64,000 nucleotides of DNA from positions 1 through 64,000 of the forward strand of contig JAUQQA010000005.1 of NCBI GenBank assembly GCA_030550095.1, in the 5' to 3' direction. Below the pieces are notes generated by a model. The model worked only from the letters and a program-made list of their open reading frames with translations, had not been told where the DNA came from and did no database searches. Source of the DNA: Chloroflexota bacterium (lineage in GTDB: Bacteria; Chloroflexota; Anaerolineae; J036; Brachytrichaceae). Below are positions 34,442 through 42,328 of the stretch, piece after piece (the first letter of the stretch is position 1; the number at the start of each line of letters is the position of its first letter). The translations under genes were made by a program, and so were the position numbers.

Positions 34442-35200
34442 ATGTCGAATCACTGGCTCAGCTCTGATCGCGCGCCTCTGGTGATTGCGCATCGCGGCGC
34501 CAGCGCATACGCGCCCGAGAACACTTTGGCAGCGTTTCGGCTCGCAATGGAACAGGGCGCCGACGGCGCAGAGCTCGATGTGACGCTCTCCGCCGATGGC
34601 GCGGTGGTGGTGATCCACGACGACACCGTGGATCGCACGACGAACGGCACGGGGCGCGTCGCTACGATGACGCTAGCGGCGCTGCGCGCTCTCGATGCTG
34701 GCAAAGGTGAACGCATCCCAACGCTTGCTGAGGTGCTAGAGGTCACCGCACAGCACCCACGCCCGTTCTTGCTCAACATTGAACTGAAGGCACGCTGGTT
34801 TTCAGGTGAAGCGGCATTGGTGCGCGCCGTGGCGGCGGAGGTTCGCGCAGCGCAGAGTGCGGAGCGGGTTTTGTTTTCGTCGTTCAGCCCGTGGGTGATG
34901 CGGCGCTTAGCGCAACATGTGCCCGAGGTGCCGCGCGCGTGGCTGTATCACCGCGCCATGCCGCGCTGGATGCGCGCGCTTGGCTTGCGGGTCGCGGGCA
35001 AGCTAGCGTTCGAGCATCCCGAGCATTGGCTTGTGACGCCTGCGCTGGTGCGGCGTTGCACGCGTGCAGGGCGCGGCGTGAACACGTGGACAGTGAACGA
35101 CGAGGTGCGCGCGGTGATGCTGATGCGGCTCGGCGTGCGCGGCTTGATTGGCGACGATGTGCCGTTGCTGCTGCGTGCGCGTGAGAGGTATCGCGGGTAA
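34442..35200 (+). CDS. Glycerophosphodiester phosphodiesterase
   Basis: Hydrolyses glycerophosphodiesters to glycerol-3-phosphate and an alcohol. The 252-residue protein has the GDPD signature IAHRGASAYAPENTLAAF (His, Arg, Glu), DGAELDVTLSADG (metal Glu and Asp), VIHDDTVDRTTNGTG (His) and the closing VNTWTVND (Trp). There is no signal peptide. ATG 34442 is preferred over GTG 34433, because the conserved core starts only 15 residues later. It is divergent from the beta-helix gene. Confidence 0.93.
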   Translation: MSNHWLSSDRAPLVIAHRGASAYAPENTLAAFRLAMEQGADGAELDVTLSADGAVVVIHDDTVDRTTNGTGRVATMTLAALRALDAGKGERIPTLAEVLEVTAQHPRPFLLNIELKARWFSGEAALVRAVAAEVRAAQSAERVLFSSFSPWVMRRLAQHVPEVPRAWLYHRAMPRWMRALGLRVAGKLAFEHPEHWLVTPALVRRCTRAGRGVNTWTVNDEVRAVMLMRLGVRGLIGDDVPLLLRARERYRG

Positions 35201-35238
35201 AAACAAACGGTGCGGCTTGTGGGCTTTGCAGCCGCACC
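35199..35238 (-). terminator. Intrinsic terminator of tRNA-Ser
   Basis: Read on the minus strand, GGTGCGGCT / AGCCGCACC forms a 9-bp stem with a 12-nt loop and is followed by GTTTGTTTTT. Confidence 0.8.
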
Positions 35239-35248
35239 GCACTTCCAG

Positions 35249-35335
35249 CGGAGAGGACAGGATTTGAACCTGCGAGGCCTCATCGGCCCACGCGCTCTCC
35301 AGGCGCGCGCATTAACCGGGCTATGCTACCTCTCC
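35249..35335 (-). tRNA. tRNA-Ser (GGA anticodon)
   Basis: The minus strand folds as a class II tRNA. The acceptor stem is GGAGAGG / CCTCTCC with discriminator G, as expected for serine. The anticodon loop CTGGAGA gives GGA. A long variable arm and the T arm GGTTCAAATCC follow. The 3' CCA is not encoded. Confidence 0.96.
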
Positions 35336-35406
35336 GTGGCGGCTTCTATTTTAGCAAATTCTCGTCGGTTGTGAAGGGTGGTTTTAGGGCTGCATCAAAG
35401 AGGGGC

Positions 35407-35442
35407 TATCCCACATCCCGTGTGGGATAACGTGTGGGATAA
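35407..35442 (+). promoter_or_regulatory. Inverted plus direct repeat upstream of the J-domain gene
   Basis: TATCCCACA (35407-35415) faces TGTGGGATA (35421-35429) across 5 nt, and a further direct copy TGTGGGATAA follows at 35433-35442. The last copy occupies the expected -35 region of the promoter at 35460, which suits a repressor or activator site. Confidence 0.5.
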
Positions 35443-35459
35443 ATCTACCCTTGTGCAGG

Positions 35460-35465
35460 TACAAT
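35460..35465 (+). promoter_or_regulatory. -10 box of the J-domain gene
   Basis: TACAAT ends 14 nt before ATG 35479. The region immediately upstream carries the repeated TGTGGGATAA site. Confidence 0.5.
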
Positions 35466-35478
35466 CGTGCTCGGTTCG

Positions 35479-35985
35479 ATGGCGCTCAAGGATTACTACG
35501 CGATCATCCAAGTGCGCGCAGATGCCGACCCAGCGGTGATCACCGCAGCCTATCGCGCGTTGGCGGCGAAGTATCACCCCGACCGCAATCCAAGCCCAGA
35601 GGCAACGCGCATGATGCAGGAGCTGAACGAAGCCTACGAGGTGCTCAGCGACGAACGCGCGCGCGAAGCCTATGACCGCAAGCGGCGGCTGGAGGCACAC
35701 CTCAACGGCAACCGCACCGAGCCAAGCACTGCGTCGGCACCTGCCCTAAGCGAACTTGCCGCGCGTGAGCGCCTGGAGCGCGCCCTGCGGCGCATCCGCG
35801 AGATCCAAGAGCGCGCCCTCGAGCAGATCCGCCAAGTGCAAGAGCGCAGCAACATCCAGGTGCGCGACATCCAAGAGCGCGCCGCGCAGCAGATCAACGA
35901 AGTCCGCGAACGTGCCGCGCAGCAAATCCTCGAGATTCAAATGCGCGCCCTGGAGCAAATCCGCGCCATCCAAGAGACGCTGTGA
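35479..35985 (+). CDS. J-domain protein with hendecad-repeat tail
   Basis: A 168-residue protein. Residues 1-70 are a DnaJ domain (KDYYAIIQVRADADPAVI, the HPD tripeptide in KYHPDRNP, and ELNEAYEVLSDERAREAYD), so it should stimulate a DnaK ATPase. There is no Gly/Phe region, zinc finger or substrate-binding domain. Instead, residues 106-168 are a regular 11-residue repeat of the form IxxIQERAxQQ, about six copies, predicted as a right-handed or hendecad coiled coil. ATG 35479 is preferred over GTG 35467, which lies at the expected transcript start. It overlaps the nitroreductase gene by 4 nt. Confidence 0.85.
   Translation: MALKDYYAIIQVRADADPAVITAAYRALAAKYHPDRNPSPEATRMMQELNEAYEVLSDERAREAYDRKRRLEAHLNGNRTEPSTASAPALSELAARERLERALRRIREIQERALEQIRQVQERSNIQVRDIQERAAQQINEVRERAAQQILEIQMRALEQIRAIQETL
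35794..35982 (+). repeat. 33-bp tandem repeat encoding 11-residue units
   Basis: Units start at residues 106, 117, 128, 139, 150 and 161 (IREIQERALEQ, IRQVQERSNIQ, VRDIQERAAQQ, INEVRERAAQQ, ILEIQMRALEQ, then a partial IRAIQETL). A weaker copy may precede them at residue 95. Copies differ enough to be old and selected. Confidence 0.9.
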
Positions 35986-36764
35986 GCGCTCCAAATTTAC
36001 ACAACCCCGTCATCGCCCAGATCCACCAACACGCCTCGGTGCGCCGTTACAAACCCGACCCCGTGCCGCGTGCGTGGATCGAGGCCATTGTCGCAGCAGG
36101 GCAGCGCGCGGCGACCTCCTCAAACCTGCAAGCCTATAGCGTCGTCGCCGTGACCGACCCCGAAGTGCGACGCGAGGCGGCGCATTGGTGCGGCGACCAG
36201 GCGCACGTCGCCGAAGCGCCTGTCTTCCTCGTGTGGTGTGCTGACCTCAGCCGCCTCGACCGTGTATGCGCACTGCGCGGCGTGCAACAGGTGACTGAGT
36301 ACGTGGAGAACTTTTTGGTTGCCGTGGTGGACGTGGCGTTGGCGATGCAAAACGCTGCGTTGGCGGCGGAGTCACTCGGTTTGGGCACGTGTTACATCGG
36401 CGGCATCCGCAATCACCCGCGCGAGATCATCCGGCTGCTCGGCTTGCCGCGCCTTACCTTTCCTGTGGCGGGCATGACGATAGGATTCCCAGCGGTGCAA
36501 CCGCAACCGCGCCCGCGCTTGCCGCTGCGCGCCGTGCTGCATTGGGAGCGCTACGACCGCAGCGAGGAGGACGAGGCGCTGCGCGAATACGACCGCGTCA
36601 TGGCGGCGACAGGCATCTACGAAAGGCGCCAAATTCCCGTTCCCGGCAAACCTGATCAGCTTGAAGATTACGGCTGGCTCGAGCACACTGCGCGGCGCGT
36701 CTCCCAAGCGGTGCGCACTCACCTGCGCGCGATCCTAGAAGAGCAGGGGTTTGCGCTGCGGTAA
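35982..36764 (+). CDS. Nitroreductase family FMN oxidoreductase (NfsA-like)
   Basis: A 260-residue protein from GTG 35982. Flavin-binding features include SVRRYKPDPVPRAWIEAIVAAGQRAATSSNLQAYS, VDVALAMQNAALAAESLGLGTCYIGG and LPRLTFPVAGMTIGFP. The layout and length fit NADPH-dependent NfsA/FRP-type reductases of the nitroreductase superfamily. The physiological substrate is unknown. The GTG overlaps the J-domain stop (GTGA), so both are probably translated from one mRNA. Confidence 0.9.
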   Translation: MSAPNLHNPVIAQIHQHASVRRYKPDPVPRAWIEAIVAAGQRAATSSNLQAYSVVAVTDPEVRREAAHWCGDQAHVAEAPVFLVWCADLSRLDRVCALRGVQQVTEYVENFLVAVVDVALAMQNAALAAESLGLGTCYIGGIRNHPREIIRLLGLPRLTFPVAGMTIGFPAVQPQPRPRLPLRAVLHWERYDRSEEDEALREYDRVMAATGIYERRQIPVPGKPDQLEDYGWLEHTARRVSQAVRTHLRAILEEQGFALR

Positions 36765-36833
36765 ATGCGCAGCAGGCGCCCGCGCGCTCAGGGCACGCCA
36801 GACGCCTGCTGCTTGCAATCCGCAGATCCGCGT

Positions 36834-37400
36834 TTACTTCTCCGGTTGGAGCAAGCCGTAGCCACCCTTCTTGCGTCGGTAGGCGACCTTGATGCGACCG
36901 TCGTCTTGGTGCACAAAGACGAAGAAGTCGTGCCCAAGCAGCTCCATTTGCTCAATGGCTTCTTCCACGCTCATTGGGACGACCTCAAAGGTCTTGATGC
37001 GCACGAGCTTCGGCTCAGGCTCAGCGGGAGGCGCTTCAATGGGCAGCGGTTCTGCCTCGAGCAGCTGCTGATCCACTTCGGGGAGAGCCGCGCCGTTGCG
37101 CTTGCGGTCAATGCGCCGCCCCTTGTAGCGAGCGATGCGCTGGTACATCTTGTCGAGCGCGGCGTCGAAGGCGGCGAACGGGTCAGGGTTGCGCTCCTCC
37201 ACGCGCAGGAGCGTGCGCCCACGGCGGATGGTCAGCTCAACGGACTTGAGGGCGTCGCGCTTGCTGCTTTCGCGTGTGAACTCCACATGTACGTCCTCGA
37301 TGCCCGGGAAGTAGCGGTCGAGCTTAGCGGCTTTGGAGCGCACATACTTCTCGAGCCGCTGGCTGACGATCATGCTGTGGCCGTGGATGTTGATCTGCAT
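36834..37400 (-). CDS. hpf: Ribosome hibernation promoting factor, long form
   Basis: Binds the 30S decoding region and dimerises 70S into inactive 100S particles. The 188-residue protein has an N-terminal HPF/RaiA domain (INIHGHSMIVSQRLEKYVRSK, DVHVEFTRES) with a Pro/Glu-rich linker. The C-terminal dimerisation domain is KLVRIKTFEVVPMSVEEAIEQMELLGHDFFVF. The start is set by GGAGGAAGTGCC directly before ATG 37400. Between it and the nitroreductase gene is a 10-bp inverted repeat (36769-36812) without a T run. Confidence 0.95.
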   Translation of the reverse strand: MQINIHGHSMIVSQRLEKYVRSKAAKLDRYFPGIEDVHVEFTRESSKRDALKSVELTIRRGRTLLRVEERNPDPFAAFDAALDKMYQRIARYKGRRIDRKRNGAALPEVDQQLLEAEPLPIEAPPAEPEPKLVRIKTFEVVPMSVEEAIEQMELLGHDFFVFVHQDDGRIKVAYRRKKGGYGLLQPEK

Positions 37401-37466
37401 GGCACTTCCTCCAAATACCGACAATCCCTTACAGCGCGGCGTTGCGCTATGGTTGGAATTGTGCCG

Positions 37467-38150
37467 CTAACCGCGTGCGCGCGCAAGTGTGAGCGCGCTC
37501 ACCTGCGCAGCGCCTGCGGCGTAGAGCGCTTCCGCGCACGCGCGCAGCGTCGCGCCTGTGGTGTACACATCATCCACGAGCAAGATTGGTTTTGCGTTGA
37601 CGAGGCGCGGATCGGCGACGAACGCGCCCTGCACGTTGGCTTGGCGTTGTGCGTCGTCCGCGATCTGCGCCTGTTGTGCAGTGTTGCGCACGCGGCGCAA
37701 GGCGCGCGGTGTGACGGCGTAGCCGAGTTGCGCGCCAAGCCGGCGCGCGAGCAGGGTGCTTTGGTTGTAGCCGCGCTCGCGTTCGCGCCTTGGGTGCAGC
37801 GGCACGGGCACAAGCACCCACGGGAGGGCGTCAGGCATCACCGCTTGCCATGCGCGCGCCATTGGATCGGCAAACGCCTCGGCGAGCTGCGGCGTTGCCT
37901 CGTACTTGAAGGCGTGGATCGCTGTGATGAGCGTTGTGGCATAGCGCGCCGCCGAGCATACGAGGAGGGAGCGTTCGCCCTCAAGCGCGAGCGTGCGTTG
38001 CGCCTCAGAGGGCGCTAGCCAGACGGCTTGGGCGCGGCACGTGCTGCACCACCAACTCCCGGTAAATGCGCCGCAGCCGCAACAGCGCGGCGGATAAAGC
38101 AGGTCGAGCAGCGCCACCCACAGGCGGCGGAGCGCCGACGCAGCGTTCAC
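37467..38150 (-). CDS. comF: ComF-family phosphoribosyltransferase-like protein
   Basis: A 227-residue protein linked in other bacteria to DNA uptake and repair. The N-terminal zinc knuckle CCGCGAFTGSWWCSTC is followed by a type I PRTase fold: LVPVPLHPRRERERGYNQS, LLARRLGAQL and the PRPP loop ILLVDDVYTTGAT. The GTG start overlaps the TGA of the small membrane-protein gene (GTGA), so the two form an operon. Confidence 0.92.
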   Translation of the reverse strand: MNAASALRRLWVALLDLLYPPRCCGCGAFTGSWWCSTCRAQAVWLAPSEAQRTLALEGERSLLVCSAARYATTLITAIHAFKYEATPQLAEAFADPMARAWQAVMPDALPWVLVPVPLHPRRERERGYNQSTLLARRLGAQLGYAVTPRALRRVRNTAQQAQIADDAQRQANVQGAFVADPRLVNAKPILLVDDVYTTGATLRACAEALYAAGAAQVSALTLARARG

Positions 38151-38299
38151 GAGACCAACTGCCCGAGGAAGTCAACCAGCGTCGGTCCAAGCATGACGGC
38201 GATCGCGATCAGCACGATGGAGAAGAGAATCAAGATGAGCGCGAAGTCAATCAAGCTGCCGCGACCGCTTTCACCGCTCGGGGGACGTAGCGTTGGCAT
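38147..38299 (-). CDS. 50-residue Flp-pilin-like single-span membrane protein
   Basis: The short frame gives MPTLRPPSGESGRGSLIDFA followed by a 19-residue hydrophobic helix and ends in LVDFLGQLVS. The arrangement (short Gly/Ser leader, charged residue, long hydrophobic helix, Gly-Pro break) resembles Flp/Fap-type prepilins, although the usual Glu-Tyr pair would be Asp-Phe here. TACAAT at 38311-38306 puts the transcript start exactly on the ATG. Coupling to comF hints at a competence or pilus role. A generic small membrane protein is the alternative. Confidence 0.65.
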   Translation of the reverse strand: MPTLRPPSGESGRGSLIDFALILILFSIVLIAIAVMLGPTLVDFLGQLVS

Positions 38300-38305
38300 A
38301 CCGCG

Positions 38306-38311
38306 ATTGTA
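38306..38311 (-). promoter_or_regulatory. -10 box of the pilin-like/comF operon (leaderless type)
   Basis: On the minus strand TACAAT ends 7 nt before ATG 38299. Confidence 0.55.
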
Positions 38312-38332
38312 TCGAAACTAGCCACTTAGTGC

Positions 38333-38360
38333 TTGACAAGGCAACTGCGAATTCTATCAT
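38333..38360 (+). promoter_or_regulatory. Sigma-70-type promoter of sigA
   Basis: A perfect TTGACA at 38333-38338 and TATCAT at 38355-38360 with 16-bp spacing. The transcript start is about 38367, roughly 14 nt before GTG 38381. Confidence 0.8.
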
Positions 38361-38380
38361 ATGTGCAGGTGAGGCTGTGA

Positions 38381-39823
38381 GTGGCTCATCCTGCGCCAAG
38401 GATTGAACGAATGCGCAGGCGATTCTCACTTGCCTCTCAGCAAGGAATACTAGAACGAAAAGGGATGATCGCTGTGACAAAGAGCACGAAGCGAAGCCGA
38501 ACCACAACCAAAGCGCGCCGGAAGACGGAGAAGCGACGCCAGCAACCGCAAGAAAGCACTGCGCTTGAGAGTTCAAAGCCAACCGCGGCGAAGCCAGCGG
38601 AAGAGGCGCTCTCGCCGGAGAGCATCGCTTCGGCGAGCACCATCGAAGCTTCGGTGGTGGAGGAGCTGAGCATCGAAGAACAGCTCATCAACATCGGCCG
38701 CGAGAAAGGCTACGTCACCTACGAGGACATCCTTACGCTGTTCCCTGATGCAGAGAAGAACCTCGACCAGCTCGAGGAGCTGAGCAACGCGCTCACCGAT
38801 GCTGGTATCCCCATCCTCTCCAGCGAAGATGAGGTCATGGAAGCGTTGGAGGATGAGGAGGAAGAGGAGGACGAATTCGGCGAGCGCAACAACGAGAACC
38901 TCCTCGAAGCCATTGAAGCAGACGACACCATCGGGCTTTACCTGAAGGAGATCGGGCGCGTGCCGCTGTTGACGGCGCCCCAGGAAGTGGACCTCGCGCA
39001 ACGCATGGAGCGCGGGCGTGAGGCACGCGAGCTGCTCCTGACGACCGATCCCTCACCAGAACAGCGACAACTCCTCGAGGCGCTCGTGCAAGATGGGCTT
39101 GCCGCGCGCGAGCACCTCATCAACGCCAACTCACGCCTTGTGATCAGCGTTGCCAAAAAATACATCGGGCGCGGCGTTCCCTTCCTTGATCTCATCCAAG
39201 AGGGCAACATCGGCTTGATCCGCGCTGCGAAGAAGTTCGATTGGCGCCGCGGGCACAAATTCAGCACCTACGCCACCTGGTGGATCCGCCAAGCCGTCAC
39301 GCGCGCTATTGCGGACCAAGGGCGCACCATCCGCGTCCCGGTGCACATGGGCGACCAGATCAACCGATTGTTGCGCGTGAATCACCAGCTCACGCAAGAG
39401 CTTGGGCGCGACCCGACCGTGCATGAGCTGGCGGAGGCAATGGGTGTGACGGTGCGCAAGGCAGAGCAAATGATCCAGGTGGCGCGCCGCCCGATCAGCC
39501 TAGAAACGCCCACCGACGACGAGGAGGAAAGCGTGCTGGGCGATTTCATCCCGGACGAGGAAAGCCCTGCGCCCGCAGAGGTGGTGACGAACCAACTGCT
39601 GCGCGAAAAGCTCATGGAGATCTTGAGCACGCTGCCGCCGCGCGAGGTGCGCGTGCTGCAATTGCGCTACGGTCTGCTGGATGGCGAGACCTACACGCTG
39701 GAGGAGGTTGGTCGCAAGCTCGGCATCACGCGCGAGCGCGTACGCCAAATTGAAGCACAAGCGCTTAGCCGCTTGCGCCTGCCCGCCAACATGCGCCACC
39801 TGCGCGACTTTATGCGCGAGTGA
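38381..39823 (+). CDS. sigA: Primary RNA polymerase sigma factor (RpoD/SigA)
   Basis: A 480-residue protein. A basic N-terminal extension precedes a 1.1-like segment ([20 protein letters not shown]) and a very acidic stretch. Region 1.2 is [17 protein letters not shown]. Region 2 has [40 protein letters not shown] and [18 protein letters not shown]. Region 3 follows, then region 4 with [34 protein letters not shown]. The GTG start is supported by GGTGAGG upstream; ATG 38411 or 38465 would remove part of the basic tail. Confidence 0.95.
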   Translation: MAHPAPRIERMRRRFSLASQQGILERKGMIAVTKSTKRSRTTTKARRKTEKRRQQPQESTALESSKPTAAKPAEEALSPESIASASTIEASVVEELSIEEQLINIGREKGYVTYEDILTLFPDAEKNLDQLEELSNALTDAGIPILSSEDEVMEALEDEEEEEDEFGERNNENLLEAIEADDTIGLYLKEIGRVPLLTAPQEVDLAQRMERGREARELLLTTDPSPEQRQLLEALVQDGLAAREHLINANSRLVISVAKKYIGRGVPFLDLIQEGNIGLIRAAKKFDWRRGHKFSTYATWWIRQAVTRAIADQGRTIRVPVHMGDQINRLLRVNHQLTQELGRDPTVHELAEAMGVTVRKAEQMIQVARRPISLETPTDDEEESVLGDFIPDEESPAPAEVVTNQLLREKLMEILSTLPPREVRVLQLRYGLLDGETYTLEEVGRKLGITRERVRQIEAQALSRLRLPANMRHLRDFMRE

Positions 39824-39847
39824 AAACGCCCGAGGCGACGGCGCGCG

Positions 39848-39879
39848 CAGCGACCCTGAGAGGGGGTCGCTGATTTTTT
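39848..39879 (+). terminator. Intrinsic terminator of sigA
   Basis: A 9-bp stem CAGCGACCC / GGGTCGCTG with a 7-nt loop is followed by ATTTTTTG. Confidence 0.9.
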
Positions 39880-39929
39880 GTCTAGAGCAGGCAACGGAGG
39901 AAAGCCGCTGCGCTATCCTTACGGTGCAC

Positions 39930-41015
39930 ATGAGCAACGAGGCAGCGATCTCCCTTCTCGCCGTAGGCACCGCGCTCCCCCCACATGTGGTTTGGCAAGC
40001 AGAAGCCGCAGCGTTCGCCTTGCGCCATTTCGGTGGGCGCCTTGCTAGGCATCGCCAACTGCTCTCCATCTTCCCAAACACACGCATCGCCAAGCGGCAT
40101 TTTGTCGTGCCGCTCCACTGGTTTGAGACGCCGCACCACGGCTTAAAAGAGCGCAACGACATTTATCTGCGCACCGCAGAGGCGTTGAGCCTCGCGGCTG
40201 CCCGCCAAGCGCTGGCACGGGCGAACCTCGCGCCAGAGGCGGTGGACCTCGTGGTGTTCGTCTCCACCACCGGGCTTGCCACGCCGAGCCTCGATGCGCG
40301 CCTGATCGAGTGTTTGGGGATGCGGCGTACCACGCGGCGCCTGCCCATTTGGGGGTTGGGGTGTGCTGGAGGTGTGGCGGGCTTGGCACGTGCAGCGGAG
40401 TTCACACGTGCACACCCAGGCACCACCGCGTTGCTCGTTGCCGTGGAGACGAGCAGCCTCACGTTTCAGTTTGAGGATTACTCAAAGAAGAACTTTGTAG
40501 CGTCGGCGCTCTTTGCCGATGGCGCAGCAGCAGCCGTGCTCACCAGCGATCCAGCGCGCCAAGGTCGGCTGCGCTACATCGGCGCATACTCCATGCTCTT
40601 CCCCAACAGCGCGCATGTGATGGGGTGGGATGTGCTCGACAGTGGTTTTTCGGTGGTGTTCGCGCCAGAGATCCCAGCGCGCATTGCGCGCGATCTTCAG
40701 CCTGTCGTCGCTGCGTGCTTGGCAGCGCACAACCAACCGCGCGAGGCGGTGCGCTACTATGCGCTTCATCCTGGCGGCGCGCGTGTGCTTGACGCCTACG
40801 CTGAAGCGTTTGACCTCACTGCGGAGGACCTGCGCGCTGCGCATGACGTGTTGCGCGAGTATGGCAACATGAGTTCGCCAACGGTGTTGTTTGTGCTAGA
40901 ACGCTTGTTGCGCGAGCCTGCGCTGGAGCCAGGCGCCTTAGTGCTGATGGGCGCGCTCGGTCCGGGCTTCAGTGCGGAGCTGGCGCTGTTTCAAGTGCAG
41001 GATGCTTCGCAATGA
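39930..41015 (+). CDS. Type III polyketide synthase (chalcone synthase superfamily)
   Basis: Condenses malonyl-CoA units onto an acyl-CoA starter to give resorcinol- or pyrone-type products. The 361-residue protein has the full catalytic triad: Cys145 in WGLGCAGGVAGL, His280 in YYALHPGGARVLD and Asn313 in REYGNMSSPTVLF. The fold markers VFVSTTGLATPSLDA and LVLMGALGPGFSAE are intact. The start is supported by TATCCT at 39914-39919. The gene overlaps an AI-2E-type permease. The isoprenylcysteine methyltransferase often found beside bacterial homologues is absent. The product cannot be predicted. Confidence 0.92.
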   Translation: MSNEAAISLLAVGTALPPHVVWQAEAAAFALRHFGGRLARHRQLLSIFPNTRIAKRHFVVPLHWFETPHHGLKERNDIYLRTAEALSLAAARQALARANLAPEAVDLVVFVSTTGLATPSLDARLIECLGMRRTTRRLPIWGLGCAGGVAGLARAAEFTRAHPGTTALLVAVETSSLTFQFEDYSKKNFVASALFADGAAAAVLTSDPARQGRLRYIGAYSMLFPNSAHVMGWDVLDSGFSVVFAPEIPARIARDLQPVVAACLAAHNQPREAVRYYALHPGGARVLDAYAEAFDLTAEDLRAAHDVLREYGNMSSPTVLFVLERLLREPALEPGALVLMGALGPGFSAELALFQVQDASQ

Positions 41016-42274
41016 GCAACGCTCGCCTAATGCGCCTTGCATTGATCCTGGCGATCATCGCGTTGTCGCTGTTCATCGTCGAACGCTTGTGGGCGTTTGG
41101 ACAGTGGATCAGCACGGTGATCTCCATGGTGGCAAGCGCCTGGTTTCTGGCGTTCCTCGTGAAGCCGCCGATTCAAGCGTTGACCAACGGCTTAGTGCCG
41201 CGCCGTGTGGTCGCGTGGGCGCGTCGGCGTTACGGCGAGGAGGCAGCGCATAAGCTGAGCTTAATTCGGTTGCCGCTTGGCGTTGCGATTGTCATTGTGT
41301 ATTTGGTGGTGCTGATGTTGGCGGCGGGCGCGGCTGCAGTGGCGACCGTGACGCTGATCCCACAAGCCGCAGACCTCATCCGTCGCACGCCAGAGTTCCT
41401 CAACCTGGTCGTTAGCGAGGCGCAGCGCAACTGGCCTGAGATCGCGGCTCGCCTTGGGCTAGAGGCAAGTGTGTTGGAGCAGGTGTTGGCGTCGTTGGAG
41501 TTGCCGCGCCAGCTCACCCAGGCGGCGGGCGCGGCTGCGTCGCAAGTGCTGAACATCGCAGCGGGCACGGCATCGGCGATTGGGCAAGTCGTGTTGGTGG
41601 TGGTGCTTAGCCTGTTCATCGTGGTTGAGGATCGCTTGCTTAAGGAGCAGCTTTTTGCGCTCTTGCCGTCACACACGCACGAAACCACGCAGGCCCTCTT
41701 CGACGCCGTGGATCGCGCCTTCAGCGGCTACCTGCGCGCTCAGGTGATCGGTGCGGCGTTGCGTAGCCTCTTCACGCTGCTTGTGTTTAGCGTCTTTCAG
41801 GTGAGCTTTGGGTTTGTGGTGGCGTTTGCGTTTGGTTTGCTCTCGTTCGTCCCGCTGATCGGTGGGCCGATCGGCGTGATCATCGTGCTGGTGGTGAGCT
41901 TGATCGTGCGCCCAGAGGCAGCACTGGTGGTGACGTTGCTGGTGTTCGCGTGGGATCAGGTGGTGGCTTACGCCATCTTGCCGCGCCTAGTGCGCCTCAC
42001 GGTGGGTGTGCCGAGCCTTGTGGCGCTGATCGCGATCGCGCTTGGTGTGCAGCTACTCGGCTTTTGGGGGCTGATCTTCGGCGTGCCGATCGTTGGCGCG
42101 ATCTACGCCGTGGTGTTCGAGTTTTGGCTGCCGCGTCGTCGTGGTGTCGTGGCGTCCGCGGTCGCTACACAGCCTATGCCTGAGGCAAGCGCCAACGTGT
42201 CGGCGTCGCCTGCATCCTCAATGCCAGAGCGCGCGTCGGGCAAGGCTACGGGCGAGGTCTTGGCGCCTGAGTAA
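41012..42274 (+). CDS. AI-2E family transporter
   Basis: A 420-residue membrane protein of the PF01594 family. It has two N-terminal helices, a large amphipathic region (DLIRRTPEFLNLVVSEAQRN), then the conserved FSGYLRAQVIGAALRSLFTL, LSFVPLIGGPIGVI and a C-terminal helix with GVQLLGFWGLIFGVPIVG. The hydrophilic Ala-rich tail is unusual. Family members export small molecules or act as Na+/H+ antiporters. The ATGA overlap with the polyketide synthase suggests it might export that product, which is inference from position. Confidence 0.9.
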   Translation: MSNARLMRLALILAIIALSLFIVERLWAFGQWISTVISMVASAWFLAFLVKPPIQALTNGLVPRRVVAWARRRYGEEAAHKLSLIRLPLGVAIVIVYLVVLMLAAGAAAVATVTLIPQAADLIRRTPEFLNLVVSEAQRNWPEIAARLGLEASVLEQVLASLELPRQLTQAAGAAASQVLNIAAGTASAIGQVVLVVVLSLFIVVEDRLLKEQLFALLPSHTHETTQALFDAVDRAFSGYLRAQVIGAALRSLFTLLVFSVFQVSFGFVVAFAFGLLSFVPLIGGPIGVIIVLVVSLIVRPEAALVVTLLVFAWDQVVAYAILPRLVRLTVGVPSLVALIAIALGVQLLGFWGLIFGVPIVGAIYAVVFEFWLPRRRGVVASAVATQPMPEASANVSASPASSMPERASGKATGEVLAPE

Positions 42275-42328
42275 CACGTGGCTCTCATCAAAGCGCGTGT
42301 TGCGCGCGAGCTGAGTACGATCGCAGCG

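Noticed and set aside
36769-36812. 10-bp inverted repeat GCAGCAGGCG / CGCCTGCTGC as a terminator
   Set aside because: The loop is long (24 nt) and neither side has a T run. It may be a weak structure between convergent genes, but I cannot support a terminator call.
36765-38018. 417-codon open frame across hpf and comF on the plus strand
   Set aside because: It covers two well-recognised minus-strand genes and has no motif.
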